From Dactylonectria macrodidyma (Eukaryota; Ascomycota; Sordariomycetes; Hypocreales; Nectriaceae), in NCBI GenBank assembly GCA_020744425.1, contig JAGMUV010000005.1:1-64000 (forward strand): a stretch of DNA of 64,000 nt. The letters are read 5' to 3'. Below, in pieces: positions 23,191 to 36,419 of this stretch. Both the position numbers and the translations under genes were made by a program. Positions within the stretch are counted from its first letter, which is position 1, and each line of letters starts with the position of its first letter. A model generated the notes under the pieces. The model was not told where the DNA came from and ran no database searches. It saw only the letters and a list, made by a program, of their open reading frames with translations.

Positions 23191-25949
23191 TATATTAAAC
23201 TAATACTAATATTATATAGAATAAAAAGGTTCGTTTTATTAGCCTTATGAATTCGACCTAATATTATATATTTATAATAAGAGTTACTTATATTATTGAT
23301 TCTATAACTAGCTATTTAATCCTATATAGAAATATTAAATATTGCCCTCTTTATATAAGTTTTACACTACTAAGTAATTATAGGCCTCTATCGCTCATTC
23401 TTCTATAGTATTATAAGTCAGCTAATAAGAAACCGAGTTTTACTGCTTAAGTAAAGAATGTCTAGCATCCTTTTCTTAAGGGCTTATTTATTCTTATTCT
23501 TTTAAGAGGAAAACAGAGTAAGGTCTTAGTTAGAAGCAGAGGCAAGCTATATCTAGATCTAGCTATAGCTATTAAGTAGAGTAAGATTATAACAGTTAAC
23601 ATATAGCTTAATATCTAACTCAATAGAGAGAGTATCTATTATTTAAAATAAAATAAGCTAGTCAGTGTACTTACTCTTAATATAATATAATAATAGACTG
23701 AATCTAGTGTATTATCTTTATTATAAATACAGACCTTTATTATAAAACTCATAGACCTACTATAGATTATTTATACTAAAGCCGATTTAGTTTATATAAG
23801 CTTATAATGCTTTAATATAATATTAGCTAGCTATAAGTTCAGGTCTTTTATTATTAATATTAGCCCAGTACCTAAATAATAATACACAATCCTTAGTTAT
23901 ACTATAATAATTAGGATAATAATAATCTATTTCTAAAATACTACTAATTATATTATTAATAGTAGCAGTACTATAAAAGACCTAAATATAGTTCTCCTTA
24001 GCTCAATATATAAGATTACCTTAGTAAAAGGATCGATAAAGGTAAGCAATATAGTTACGCTCTAAGTCCCTATTATTACTATAAGACTATAAAGAATTAA
24101 AGAGGTTAATAAACAGCTTAGTAATAGTAAGGCAGTATAGTTCAGCCTGCTTTCTTAATAAGTTAACCTTAGTAAATAACTATAAAAAAGGCTTTAGTAG
24201 CTTAATAAAGTAAGAGGATTAATATTATTATTAGCTACTAAGTATGCTATCTAAGTGTAGTTCTAGTATAGTGGCTTTAGTAGCGAGCAGAGCTAGACTT
24301 AAGACATTAAGTAAGAGTAGAGGATAAGTATATTAATATCGTTTTAAAGCAGCTCTGTTCTAAGAGTTAGATATATAGATTAAGTAGCGTTTTATATTAT
24401 TAAGTATTAGAAGGATGAATGGATAGATCCTATAAAGTAGCTAGATATAGGAAATAAGGGAACTGAATGCCTGTTTAATAACTATAAGTACTATTAGTAA
24501 TATAATTATATATTAAAGAATAAGAGGTTAGTAATTTAGTTTATATCTAGTAAAAGCAGCTATAGATAGGCTATAAGGGTTAGAAAAAGAAAAAGAGGAA
24601 AGTAAGAGGAAAGAGGAGATAAGGATATCAGTTAGGAAAGTAGTAAAGATAGACCCCTAAGTAGCGGAGGAGGAGGAGCCAAGGGCGAATAGAGGAAGTA
24701 AGCAGGAGTAAGGAAAGCAACTAATAAAAGATAGTTTATCAGTTTATAGAAGAGAGAGCGATTAATTAGTATAAGACAGGTTAGCCTTATAGAAAATAAT
24801 AAAAAGGCAAAGAGAGCAGTTAGGGGATAGTAAGAGTTTCCTACTTATAAGTAGACTCTTTTAATTAGTAAGGCAAAGCGAGGATATTAAGATATTAATA
24901 TTAATTTAATAAGGGAATAGGAAGACTACTGACTACTAAACTACTATTAGATATTACTATAAGTATAATAAAAGCATAAGTTATAGACTGTTAAATAAGA
25001 AGGAGAGGCAGGAAGTAAATAAATAGACTTAATACTTAGAGAGTGAGTATATAGACATCTAAACTTAGGAGTAAGAAGAGATAGAAGAGTAAAAAGAGTG
25101 TATAGACACCTAGACCTAGAGGTAAAGATAGAGGAGTAAAGGGAAGAGAGTGCACAGATACCTGCTCCTAGGTTTGGATAATAGGCTTGAAAAAGGTATA
25201 AATTTACCCGCACCTGCATCAAAGTTAGCCAGTTTACACTTAACAATTTATTATATTTACTGCTTTTTACTTTTTTTTATAATACTAAAAAGCATACTAT
25301 TTATATTATAATTTGTAAGTCTAATCTTATCTCACTCTACTCATACCCTACATTATATTAATAATACTACTATTTTTTTTATTTATTTACTATACTATTA
25401 ATATAACTAAACTTAATTATAATAAAATAGCTTAATATTATATATTTTATACTTTTATAATTCCTCTTATATCTAAATATTTATTAAATCTCTCTTTAAT
25501 ATATTACTAAAGCTATTCTATTACTTAATATACTATACTAAAATTACACTTAGTTAATCCTATCCTCCTCTTATATCTCTATATCTACTAAGATTATATA
25601 TATTATATCCTTAAACTATTCTTAACTTAGTTCTAATATAAATATACTATATATATTATAAATGCATATCCTTAGCCTATTTTAAAGTAATATTAAAGAA
25701 TTATATCCCTTATAATAAAGACCTATTTTCCTATTTAATTGCCTTTATATATACTTTTTATATCCTTTATATATAATTACTTCTTATAATATATATATAT
25801 TCGTCCTATTTATCCTATAGAACTAAACTCACCTTACTAACTACTTATACTACTCTACTCTATTATTTATATTAATCTTAAACTTTATTATTACTTAATG
25901 CTTTATTAATTTATAATCTATTAGTAATAATATAACTAAAAGCACTTTA

Positions 25950-28900
25950 TCTATATATATATAACCTTCGCCCTCTCTAGCGCTTTTATAAACTTTTTCA
26001 CACTAGTCAGACAGTAGCTTATAATAGAAATAATATAAGTTTTTAGTAAACTGAATCTTCTAGTATATACTATTATATAACTCTCCCTATATCAGGTCAT
26101 ACTGCTCTCCTAGTTTCTTATACTTCTAAATAAATAGTACTAGCTAGCCTACTAATATTCTTTTATAGTTCTATATATAGTATATTATATATATGTCTTA
26201 TACCTTATCTAATTAATGCATTAGAGTACTCACTTTCTCTCCTTTAGACTGATTAAAAGCCTTCTATACTCTTTTAGTTACTTTCTTCTTTGTTCTTATA
26301 CTTGATTCTTCTATCTAACCTACGCTCTACTCCTGCTCCTCCTCTTCCTCCCTATCTTCCCTACTTTTAACTATTAGCTAGTACTGGTTATATAGAATAG
26401 TATTTACTATATTAGTATATACTTTACTAATCACTCTATCTATAAATAAAGATAATACTTCTTAGCAATACTTAGAGCTTTTAATAAATATCTCTATTTA
26501 ATATTAATTAATATAGTTTACTTAGTTTATACTAACCTTTTTATATAGTATTAACCTATCTTATATAATTACTAAATACACTACCTTACTATCCTACTAC
26601 GCCCTTTATTCTATTTACTATATAAAGTTAACTAATCTATATAGTAATTCTATATATATAACTACTATAATACTGCTAATATTAATACTTATACCTAGCC
26701 CCATTATTATAATAATCTACTAATACCTGCCTTTAGTGGCCTATAATGTACATACTTTATCCTAAGCTGCTTTATTTATATTACTATAGTATGCATTATA
26801 CTTAATCTTTGCGGCTAGTGCTGCATATTATGCCTTAGACTAGTAATATATAATGCTCTTCTGTTTGCTTATTATAATCAATCCGATTTTTTATATTAAT
26901 TCAACTACCTACATATTAATAGCTCCAGATCCTGCCTTAATCTGCTTTACTTTATATCAATAGTTCAACTTTATTATCCAGTCTTAAATAATCTTAGTAG
27001 AACTAGCTAGTAGCTCTTTATAGAACTAGCATTTAAATATAACTAGTATTATTATAGTAAGTAATATAATCAGGCTCTTAAATCGGGTTAATCCCTTCAG
27101 CTCTATAAGCTTTACTTAATATAATATATTCATAATAGCTATATATACTTTATTAATAAAAGTTCACTATAGCAGCCTATCAGCCCGAAGCCTATTAATA
27201 TATACTAGAAAGCCCAAATTAAATATAATATCAGTACTTATAACTACTATCTGCACTGCCTTTAGTAAGCTCTCCCTCTTAGAATTTATTAATAGCTAGA
27301 ACTCGATTATATCTATACCTATTCGCTACACTTAGTTAACTAAGTCTACTATTAGTACAGTAAATAGTACGATGACTATACTTATACTATTACTATTATA
27401 TATAATAGCTAGAACTATGAATAGTAAGCTCTTACTAGTACTAGTTAGTAGTATATATATAGCTAACTGCTCTTTATATAATAATAGAATTGCTTATATA
27501 CTCTCCCTTTACTTAACTGACTGCTATATTAATAATAGGCCTATTAATATTTATAGTCTGTTAGCTATCTACTGCTTAATTTCTTCTTTATCTAGCGCTA
27601 TCTTACTCTTCTTCCTTACTGCTACTGTTCTGTTATTTAGTACCTTACGCTTCTACTCTGCCCAGGCCTTATCTCCTTCTATTAAGAACTAGTACTATAA
27701 CTAGCTGATTCCCTAATAATTTATAATTATCTTAAGCAATAACTGACCTAGCATACTGATATATATAGTATAATATAGCTATACTATCTTTATACTGTGC
27801 GTGCTCTGTAAATCCTATATAATATTCTAACTGCCTCTTATATTAAGTGCCTCACCTATTATCTAGTCTATCTCTATACTGTCCTTATTATTATTATTAC
27901 TAGCCATACTCTTAACTTGCTTTATAACCAGCCCTTAGATCTTCTGCCTAAGCTTAATTACTATTACATAGTACTGCCTAACGCTAAGCCTTATCTTAAT
28001 CTCTGCTTATAGTAGACATATTATAATTAAGCTAAGTCATTCTATATCCTAGTAATTCGAGTTGCTATTTCTTTATAAGAATTCTAAATACTTCTCTTAT
28101 GGTTCTAGTAGCTTATATTTGCATTATAGCGTCCTTTCTGCTAGTAGAAGCCATACGATATATGTAACCATTATCTGCCTAATACAGTTAGGTAGAAACC
28201 GGGCTATTTTATAACCAGTTTTGCGAATTGCCTTTATTTTATTATAGTCTATTATAAGTATAACTTATCTATTATATAAAAAGACATTATGTAATAACTA
28301 CTATATATTATAGTACTATAATATTACTATTTCTAGCCCGCGCCCTAGTTACTCTTCTTAGATATATATAAGCAGTATTAATTGTTTTTAAAATATATGC
28401 AGTTACTGCATCCACTTCTATACGCTAGCTTGCTTCTACTAGTTCTTCTTCTTATTAAATATAGATGCCTCTATAGAATGCATAACCTTGCCCGGCCTGG
28501 CATCTAGTTATACATTCTTATTATTTATTATAAATAACTAGCTAGTACTAAACTATGATATACTATTAGCAATCCGCTTTATGTCAATTCCGGGCCTAAT
28601 ATAATTCCATATACTACTTAATATCTTATTTAATAAGCCATCTACTTATACTATAATCTTACAAGCTGCTTACTAAAAGTTATATACTTATATATAATCC
28701 CCGTTATATACTAGTGCCTTATTATTATTAGACTAGCGTACTATTAGCAGCCTGCTTATCTTATTACAATGCCCCTTACTATATGCTATTTAGTTAATAA
28801 TCTTACTTATTACTATATAAGTGCCTATATATATCTATGTCTTATGCTCTTACTAGAACTGATTAAATGCCTTTACTTCTAGATGCTCCTCCTCTAGAAA

Positions 28901-31900
28901 TACATTCTTAAATCCAGCCTCTAGAAAAAAAAGACAGACAAGCTATAAGAGTACTATAAGTATACCTATAAAGAGATATGCTTCTATATAGCTTAGTAAG
29001 TATCTTCAGATGCCTATTACTACATAGAAGTATAGCATTACATTACTATATATATCGCTGCCTATACGCACTTTAATAGAAGCTATTATAAATCGAAATA
29101 TAGCTTAGTTAAGCGCTTTCGTCTTTATAACTACTAACTTATAGCATTCAGGCCTTCGCTTTCTACTATCTTCCTTATTATTGCTTAAGCTTTTACTACT
29201 TAGATTATTATCTTTACTAAAGAAGTTACTATTATTATATAGTTCGGTTTATTTAATAATATTACCTAACTACTTATCCTCTAGCTCATGGGCTATATTT
29301 ACTATTAAGCTCTATTACTTATTTATAAAGCGTATTATTAGTCATTTTACTATGTCCTTATAACCTATTTAGTATATATACTAATAGAATGCTAAGTAGT
29401 AATATTTAATAGACTAATAGCTAGCTTATGACTTATCTTTTATAGTATATCTGAATAGTAAGCTATTTAGTTTCTTTAGCTAAATACTATAAAGATATTA
29501 TAACATTTCCTTTAATATGCCTTCTAGTTACCAGCTATAGCAGTCTACTTCTTAGTCAAAGCTCTTATTTAATTATATAAGTAACTATAGCTCCCTTATA
29601 GCTTTTTTATCCTTAGGGACTCTTATCTTAACCTTACTAGCCTTTGCTTATATTCTCTAAGCTGTATTATAGATCTTAGTCAGACTCTAGTTCTTAAAGT
29701 GCCTTACTCACTTTATTTCCTTTACTTAAGTCAAGTCATAGTTAATGCCTTCCTGCCTATTACTATACTTATTTCTCTTAGTATCCTCCTTTAATAGCTT
29801 AGCCTTACTATTAGTAATCATCCTATTTATAATATTATTTATTACTATAGACTCTAGTACTATTATACTATTACTATTACTATAAGCTTAAACGATCTAG
29901 TATTTTATATACTATATTAGTATTTATATTTATAGTTATATAGTACTATATTTTAATCTATTAGAGCTATATTATAACTCTATTCAGTAATGGATTATGT
30001 TCTTTTATAATTATATTATATAGTAGTATATATTATAGTTAAACCCGCTATATATATTAAGAATTAGAATCAGTTCACTCCAATTAGCTAGTAGTTTAAC
30101 TATAGTTAGATCATTTAATAAGTCTATATTAATATAGTCTATTATATCCCTAAGTAGTTATCCCTTTACTTAATGCATATACTTAAAGTAGGACTTAATA
30201 CTAGTACCTAAGTTAATAGTATACTAATATATCTTATATAGTAAAAGCTAGTGCTTATTAATAAGTATTATATACTTATCTATTTATTATTTTTTATATA
30301 TTACTAGTATAGTATTATAGTATTTCTAATAATATAGTAGATTTATAAGTACCTTACCTTTCTTTTTTTAATATTATATGCATTATGCATTATAATTATA
30401 ATGCAGATATAGTTTAATAATAGGAACTCATTAAACTTCTATATTTATATTAATTATCTTATACGGATTTACTATAATTTAGTTACTAACCCTTAACCTA
30501 TAGTAAGGCTAACCCTAAACCATAACTAATTAGCATTTATGTCTAGCTTTAAGGAATTAGGCTTTAAAGCTCGGACTATATAATCCCTATTTATACCAAT
30601 TTTTAAAGTCTAACATCCTTCTAATAAAGCCTAGTAAGTGCCTTTAGATGCCTGTTACTATATAAAAGCATAGTATTGCATTACTATACATATCGCTACC
30701 TATATGTACCTTAATAGAAGCTATTATAAATCGAAATATGGCTTAATTAAGCGCTTTTGTCTTTATAACTACTAACTTATAGCATCCGGGCCTTCGCTCT
30801 TTACTATCCTCCTTATTATTACTTAAGCTTTTACTACTTAGATTGTTATTTTTACTAAAGAAGCCGCTATTACTATATAGTTCAGTTTATCTAATAATAT
30901 CGCCTAGCTACTCATCCTCTAGCTTATAGGCTATATTTACTATTAAGCTCTATTATTTATTTATAAAGTGTATCGCCAGTCATTTTACTATATCCTTATA
31001 ACTTATTTAGTATATATACTAATAGAACGCTAAGTAGTGATATCTAATAGACTAATAGCTAGTCCATAACTTATCTTTTATAATATATCTGAATAGCAAG
31101 CTATTTAGTTTTTCTAGCTAGATACTATAAAAATACTATAATGTTTCCTTTAGTATGCCTTCTAATCGCCAGCTATAGCAGTCTATCTCTCAGTTAAAGC
31201 TCTCATTTAGTTATATAAATAGCTATAGCTCCTTTATAGCTTTTTCATCCTTAGAGACTCTTATCTTAACCTTACTAGCCTTTGCTTATATCCTCTAAGC
31301 CGTATTATAAATCTCAGTCAGACTCCAGTCCTTAAAGTGCCTTACTCACTTCATTTCCTTTACTTAAGTCAAGTCATAATTAATGCCCTCCTGCCTATTA
31401 CTATACTCATTTCTCTTAGTATCCTCCTTTAATAGCTCAGCCTTATTATTAACAATCATCCTATTCATAATGCTATTTATTATTACAGACTCTAGTACTA
31501 TTATACTATTACTATTACTATAAGTTCGAACGATCTAGTATCTTACGCACTATATTAGCATCCATATTTATAATTATATAATACTGTATTTTAGTCTGTT
31601 AGAGCTATATTATAACTCTATCTAGTAATAGGTTATATTCTTCTATAATTATATTATATAATACTATGCATTATAGCTAAACCCACTATATATATTAAGA
31701 ATTAGAATTAGTTCGCTTTAATTAGCTAATAGTTTAACTATAGCTAGATCATTTAATAAGTCTATATTAATATAGTCTATTATATCCTTAAATAGTTATC
31801 TCTTTACTTAATACATATGCCTAAAGTAAGACTTAATACTAGTACTTAAGTTAATAGTATATTAGTATATCTTATATAGTAAAAGCTAGTGCTTATTAAT

Positions 31901-32272
31901 AAGTATTATATACTTATCCATTTATTATTTTTTATATATTACTAATATAGTATTATAGCATTTCTAGTAATATAGTAGATTTATAAATACCTTACCTTTC
32001 TTTTTTTAATATTATATGCATTACGCACTATAATTATAATATGAATATAGTTTAATAATAGGAATTTATTAAACTTCTATATCTATACTAATCATCCTAT
32101 ACGGATTTACTATAGTTTAGTTACTAACCCTTAACCTATAATAAGGCTAACCCTAAACTATAACTAATTAGCATTTACGCTTAGCTTTAAGGAATCAGGC
32201 TTTAAAGCTCGGACTATATAATCCCTATTTATACCAATTTTTAAAGTCTAACATCCTTCTAATAAAGCCTAG
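25950..32272 (-). pseudogene. RecQ-like helicase relic of the telomere-linked-helicase type, with duplicated N-terminal part
   Basis: The minus-strand frame carries blocks I recognise from large fungal RecQ-like proteins. An N-terminal block (ESFNREIDCYSWRLEGIL, KDKLWTSYQSIRYHYLAFY, IVNIAYELEDEQLGDI-like) occurs twice, in both 1638-bp units. A middle block follows at about 28500-29000 (YLLSYIEAYLF). A DLQSTHSIKI box lies near 27800. A helicase core at about 26700-27300 has the INRLRA segment, a damaged DEAH-like box and ATKGR...GLGI. A Cys-rich-type C terminus is near 25950-26050 (KLLSDQCEK). Stops and substitutions are transitions. Such helicase genes are known near telomeres in several fungi, so this may be subtelomeric or spread from there; that is inference. 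Dead. Confidence 0.7.
28994..32269. repeat. 1638-bp tandem direct duplication
   Basis: Copy 1 is 28994-30631 and copy 2 is 30632-32269. Both start TAGTAAGT and end with the same GCCT junction, and stay collinear at an exact 1638-bp offset at every point checked, so there is no net indel. They differ by scattered transitions in both directions. The unit covers the N-terminal part and 5' region of the RecQ-like relic. Confidence 0.9.
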
Positions 32273-35200
32273 GGTCTGATATTAAATGCACTATTTAATT
32301 ATAATTACTTAGTCTATAAGTCTCCTCTAAATAGTATAAAGATAAAGATAAGGGATTAAAAGCTTTAGAAATAATAAGTGCTTATATAGAATTTATATAT
32401 ATTATATAATACTAATAATAGCTATAGTAATAGATCAGTATGTAAATAATGCAGTAATAGTAATAGCTTCCCAGCTTATAAACATACAGCCTTTAGCTAA
32501 GGCTACTTTATACACTCTATCGCTACTCTAATATGTATAGAGTGATATAGTATTTTATACTATATAGCACTCTTATTATAGCTCAGGTTAGCTACTGCCT
32601 TCTATATAAGTATTAGCCTTTTTATATTAGTATTACTATTATTAATAATTTAGTACTATATATATCCGCCCTATGCTTATAACTATAGTTATATTTTTAT
32701 ATACTGCCTATTCTCTCTTCTTTTAATAGCTTTACTAAATCCACTACTATCCTTTTACTTATACTTATAATAAGCCTCTTACTAATACTAAGTAATATTA
32801 TCCTATACTACTATTAGATATTTATACTATATATAACTAAACCTATAATAAACCTTAAGCAGTATTACTAAAACTAAACTATCTTTAAATAGCTTAGTAT
32901 ACACTAAATCATTTAGCTCTATACTTATAAAATAGTTAATAATTTTATATAAGACTAGGCCTTTAAGTTAATACTCTTATTAAAAATAGCACTTAATGCT
33001 TATTCTTAGCTACATACTAGTATAGTAGTACTAGTATATAAGTATCTTATACTCCTTATTAAGCTATATATAGTCTTTTATCTTATAATTTACTACTATT
33101 AAAGATTATAAGTAAGTAATAATAGTAAGTATGAGTTTTTTAAAGGGCAGGCGAAGTTAGTTAGAATCATAAGTATATACTTACTCTATTTATTTCTTTT
33201 TACCCCTTTTCTATCTTTCCTCTCTCCTTTCTTATATCTTCTCTCCCTTCTTCTCTTAACTTCCTTTATTAGCTACTTTACTTTTTGCTTTTCTTTACTA
33301 TAATAATCTATAGAAACCTAGACATTTCCTAGAACCTATATTAGCTATAAACCTAAGTCTTTACTTAAAATAACCTATAGTATTAATAAGCATTCTGATC
33401 TTACTAAAATCCGATTGCTTTATAATAGTCTGTATATAGGAAATTAGGAGGTTGTGATTAGCTAGGGGCTGTTTGAATACTAAGTAATTAACTGTGAATA
33501 GTGCTTAGAGGCTGTCTGAATACTGAGTAATTAACTGCGAATAGTGCTTAAAGGCTGTCTGAATACTGAGTAATTAACTACGAATAGTGCTTAAGTTCTT
33601 AAGAAACTCCTCTAAATCCATACTATACTATAATACAGCCTTCTTATAAAGCTCAAACCCTGCCTCTAAGTTAGACTATACTCAATCCCTTTAGAGCTTA
33701 TTATCTTTCTATACCTTTTAAAAAACCTAACCCTTTATTATTAAGTTAAGCTAGAAGAGACTCTTTATAAATAAGTAGTCTATTATAGTATTAGTAGTAT
33801 TATTAATAAGATCACTTTATAGGATCTTAAGTAATCTAAGCTTAGTAAGTAACTAATCCTTAAATTTTTAATAGAAAAGTAATTTTTTATAAAGCAGTAT
33901 TTTAGCTTAGTGTAAAGTAGCTTAAAGTATTAACTAAATACTAAGGATATTAATCCAAAGGCCCTTATAAATAGCATTATCTTAATCCTAGCTAATAGAA
34001 CCTTCTATAGCCTTATTACTATTAGCTACTATACTGTAATTATAAAGCTATATAATAAACTATATTAGTATAATATCCTAGCCTTAACTACTCCTAATTA
34101 TAAATTAGCATATTATCTTAAAGATAAGTTTAAAATAGCTTAAGCTATTCTCCTTTATATCTTCTTTACTTTACTCTCACTCTCTTTTTTATTAAATAAA
34201 TTTAACTCTTTAATTAATAATATACTTAATAAGCAGAAGATAGAAAATAGCTATAATAGTAAAAAGCTTTAGTATAAAGTTACTATAAGTTTCCTATATT
34301 ATATTATTATAAATGCTTAGAACTATTAAGAAGCTAATAAGAATGCTCTAATACTTAATAGTCTTAGTAAAATAGTTAAGAATAGAAATATAGAGTTTTA
34401 ATATAGCCTTATTAAGAAGAGTATATAGCTTAACTACTTATAGTGCTTTAATATTACTATTATTCTCTTTTAATATATCTATTAGATTATTTATATATTA
34501 TATTATAGTATTATATATAGTAAACTGCCTTTAGCTAAGTTTAAATAGTAATTAGTAAGCTGGATTCTTAAAAGCTATATATTAAACAATATATATAAAT
34601 AGCTATAAGTATATTATAATATACCTTTTCTAAGTTACCTATTTAAACCTAAAGTAAAAAGGTATAGTCTGCTCTTTATTAAGCTCCTTTTAATTTGCCT
34701 TAAATAATACATTCTATAATATAACATTTAGCTTTATAATAACTATAATATAGTAAATAAGACGCTTAATAGCAAAATGTATATACTATAACTTAGTATT
34801 ATTATTATTCTTTTCTAGATTAATAGTATATTTTAGTAAAATAAGACTCTATAGAAAGTCTTTCTTCTTATTAAATTCCTTTAAGTAGATAGTTATTCTT
34901 AGTTAGTAGAGCTATATATTTAAAGAAGTAAAGTTACCTTACTTTTTAATATATTTAGCCTCTTACTTTTAGATATATTTCACTTTAGATTAGAATGCTT
35001 TTAATGCTTTTTAGATATTATCCTCAGCTCTTTATTCTTTAGCTCCTAGACTATTAAAGTCCTAGCCTCTAGTAATCTTAAAGTACTTACTATAGGGACC
35101 CTTAGTAAAGAGCTATTAATAGAGGACCTTATATCTTTATAATGCACTAGCCTGCTCTTCCTCAGCCTGCGTAACTAATTAGTAACCTCCTTTAAGCTTT

Positions 35201-35880
35201 TAATTCTATTTATAAGTATCTTTAAGATACTTTTAAATTCTCTTTAAATTAGAGCTCACAAACCAGCAGTTTAGTATAATAATATATTAAAATCCTCTAG
35301 ACTTAGGTTTTTTAAGTGCTTTAAGTAATACATTAGTATTAAGTAAAACTAGTATTTTAAGAATTCCATCCTATTCTTAAATAATATTAAGCTTAGCTAC
35401 CTACTCCTATACTTTCTTAATTTATACCTTACTTAGCTTATAGAATAGTGCTTAGAAATATAGTTTAATCTTATACTTAATAATAATTATCTTATAAGTA
35501 TAATAACTAAGAATACAGAGTTCTTATAAGTATGAAAAGTACTCTATTAAATATAAGAATTAAAAATAAAACTGATTAAAAAGCTCTATAGAATTCTTTA
35601 CTACTCTACGCTCTTTTTACACTTCTTCTAAATTCAGTTTACTTTTATTTAATTAATTACTAGTATTATAGTAGCTATAGTTACTATAGTCTTATAAGAG
35701 TAAATAGCGCTCTGATTTATTAATTCATATAAGCCACCCTTACTAACTAAGGACTATTAATAAGGACTTCTATAATAAGATATAATATAACTCTTTAAAT
35801 ATAATAGTAAAGTGAAAAATAAGCAGATTAATATAATTATATAACTAAGGTCAGTATACTTACCAGTTTTCAGATTCTCT
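32270..35880. other. AT-rich RIP-degraded DNA
   Basis: No open frame of note and no recognisable motif on either strand. It holds the 43-bp minisatellite at 33467-33595. TA-rich throughout; GC rises abruptly at about 35880. Confidence 0.65.
33467..33595. repeat. 43-bp minisatellite, three copies
   Basis: Units start at 33467, 33510 and 33553 (GGCTGTYTGAATACT...). Copies differ by a few transitions. No coding context is apparent. Confidence 0.85.
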
Positions 35881-36419
35881 TTACACCCTGTAGCTAAAGA
35901 ACTGCTAATTGCCGGTTACCTATATTTTAATTGCTGGCTACTCCATGGCTTACTAGCGCGTTTTGATTTCACACTAAGACTTAATTGCCGGTTGCCAAAC
36001 GGCGATTCATATGGACTCAGGGCGCCCGGGGTCTGTAGGTAATAGCGGCGCCGGGGCGCTGTTTTTACATGCTATAGTATAGCACTCAATGACTGAAGAC
36101 TAATGGTTAGGACTGGGATGTTCTTTTCCGACGAAAATGGGGCCTTTGTCTTGTTTTATGTCAGATTACTTCTACAGCCTGCCAATTCTAATAGCAGCGC
36201 CCCCTTTTGAAGCACCACAAGTGATGGGCTTATAGTGAGTGGCTGGCGCCAAGCCTTATCAATTTCATAGACAAGAGACAAGCCTGGGCTTCTTCAATGA
36301 GGCGGCAGTTTCGCAAGTCGTGGGGGCTTAACCAACTCAAGAAAGTTCGCTTCCAAGGACTTTCTGTGTTATCCCACTCTGCAACACTCGCCCGCGAGGC
36401 AGCTTACTCCGTGGGAAGA
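35881..36419. other. left border of the GC-rich island, 3' flank of the NACHT gene
   Basis: Base composition switches here from AT-rich to balanced. Three short direct repeats of a TAATTGCYGGYTRCC motif lie at about 35907, 35930 and 35983. The rest is the 3' flank of the minus-strand NACHT gene. No gene is seen. Confidence 0.55.

Larger units (their letters stand above)
13951..25949. other. AT-rich RIP-degraded repeat DNA
   Basis: About 12 kb with stops in every frame and only a few short open stretches. I see no intact gene. Supported details are the G-rich tract at 20261, a hexamer simple repeat at 22036, a coherent minus-strand relic at 22000-23190, and three imperfect purine-rich units of roughly 50 bp at about 25040-25165. 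The 78-codon open stretch at 18678-18914 (minus) might be another relic but has no motif I can name. Confidence 0.65.

Noticed and set aside
24947..25246. 99-codon minus-strand open frame
   Set aside because: Composition is dominated by imperfect purine-rich repeats; no motif or neighbour supports it.
27372..27692. 106-codon plus-strand open frame
   Set aside because: It is antisense to the RecQ-like relic and has a low-complexity Leu/Ile/Ser composition from TA-rich DNA.
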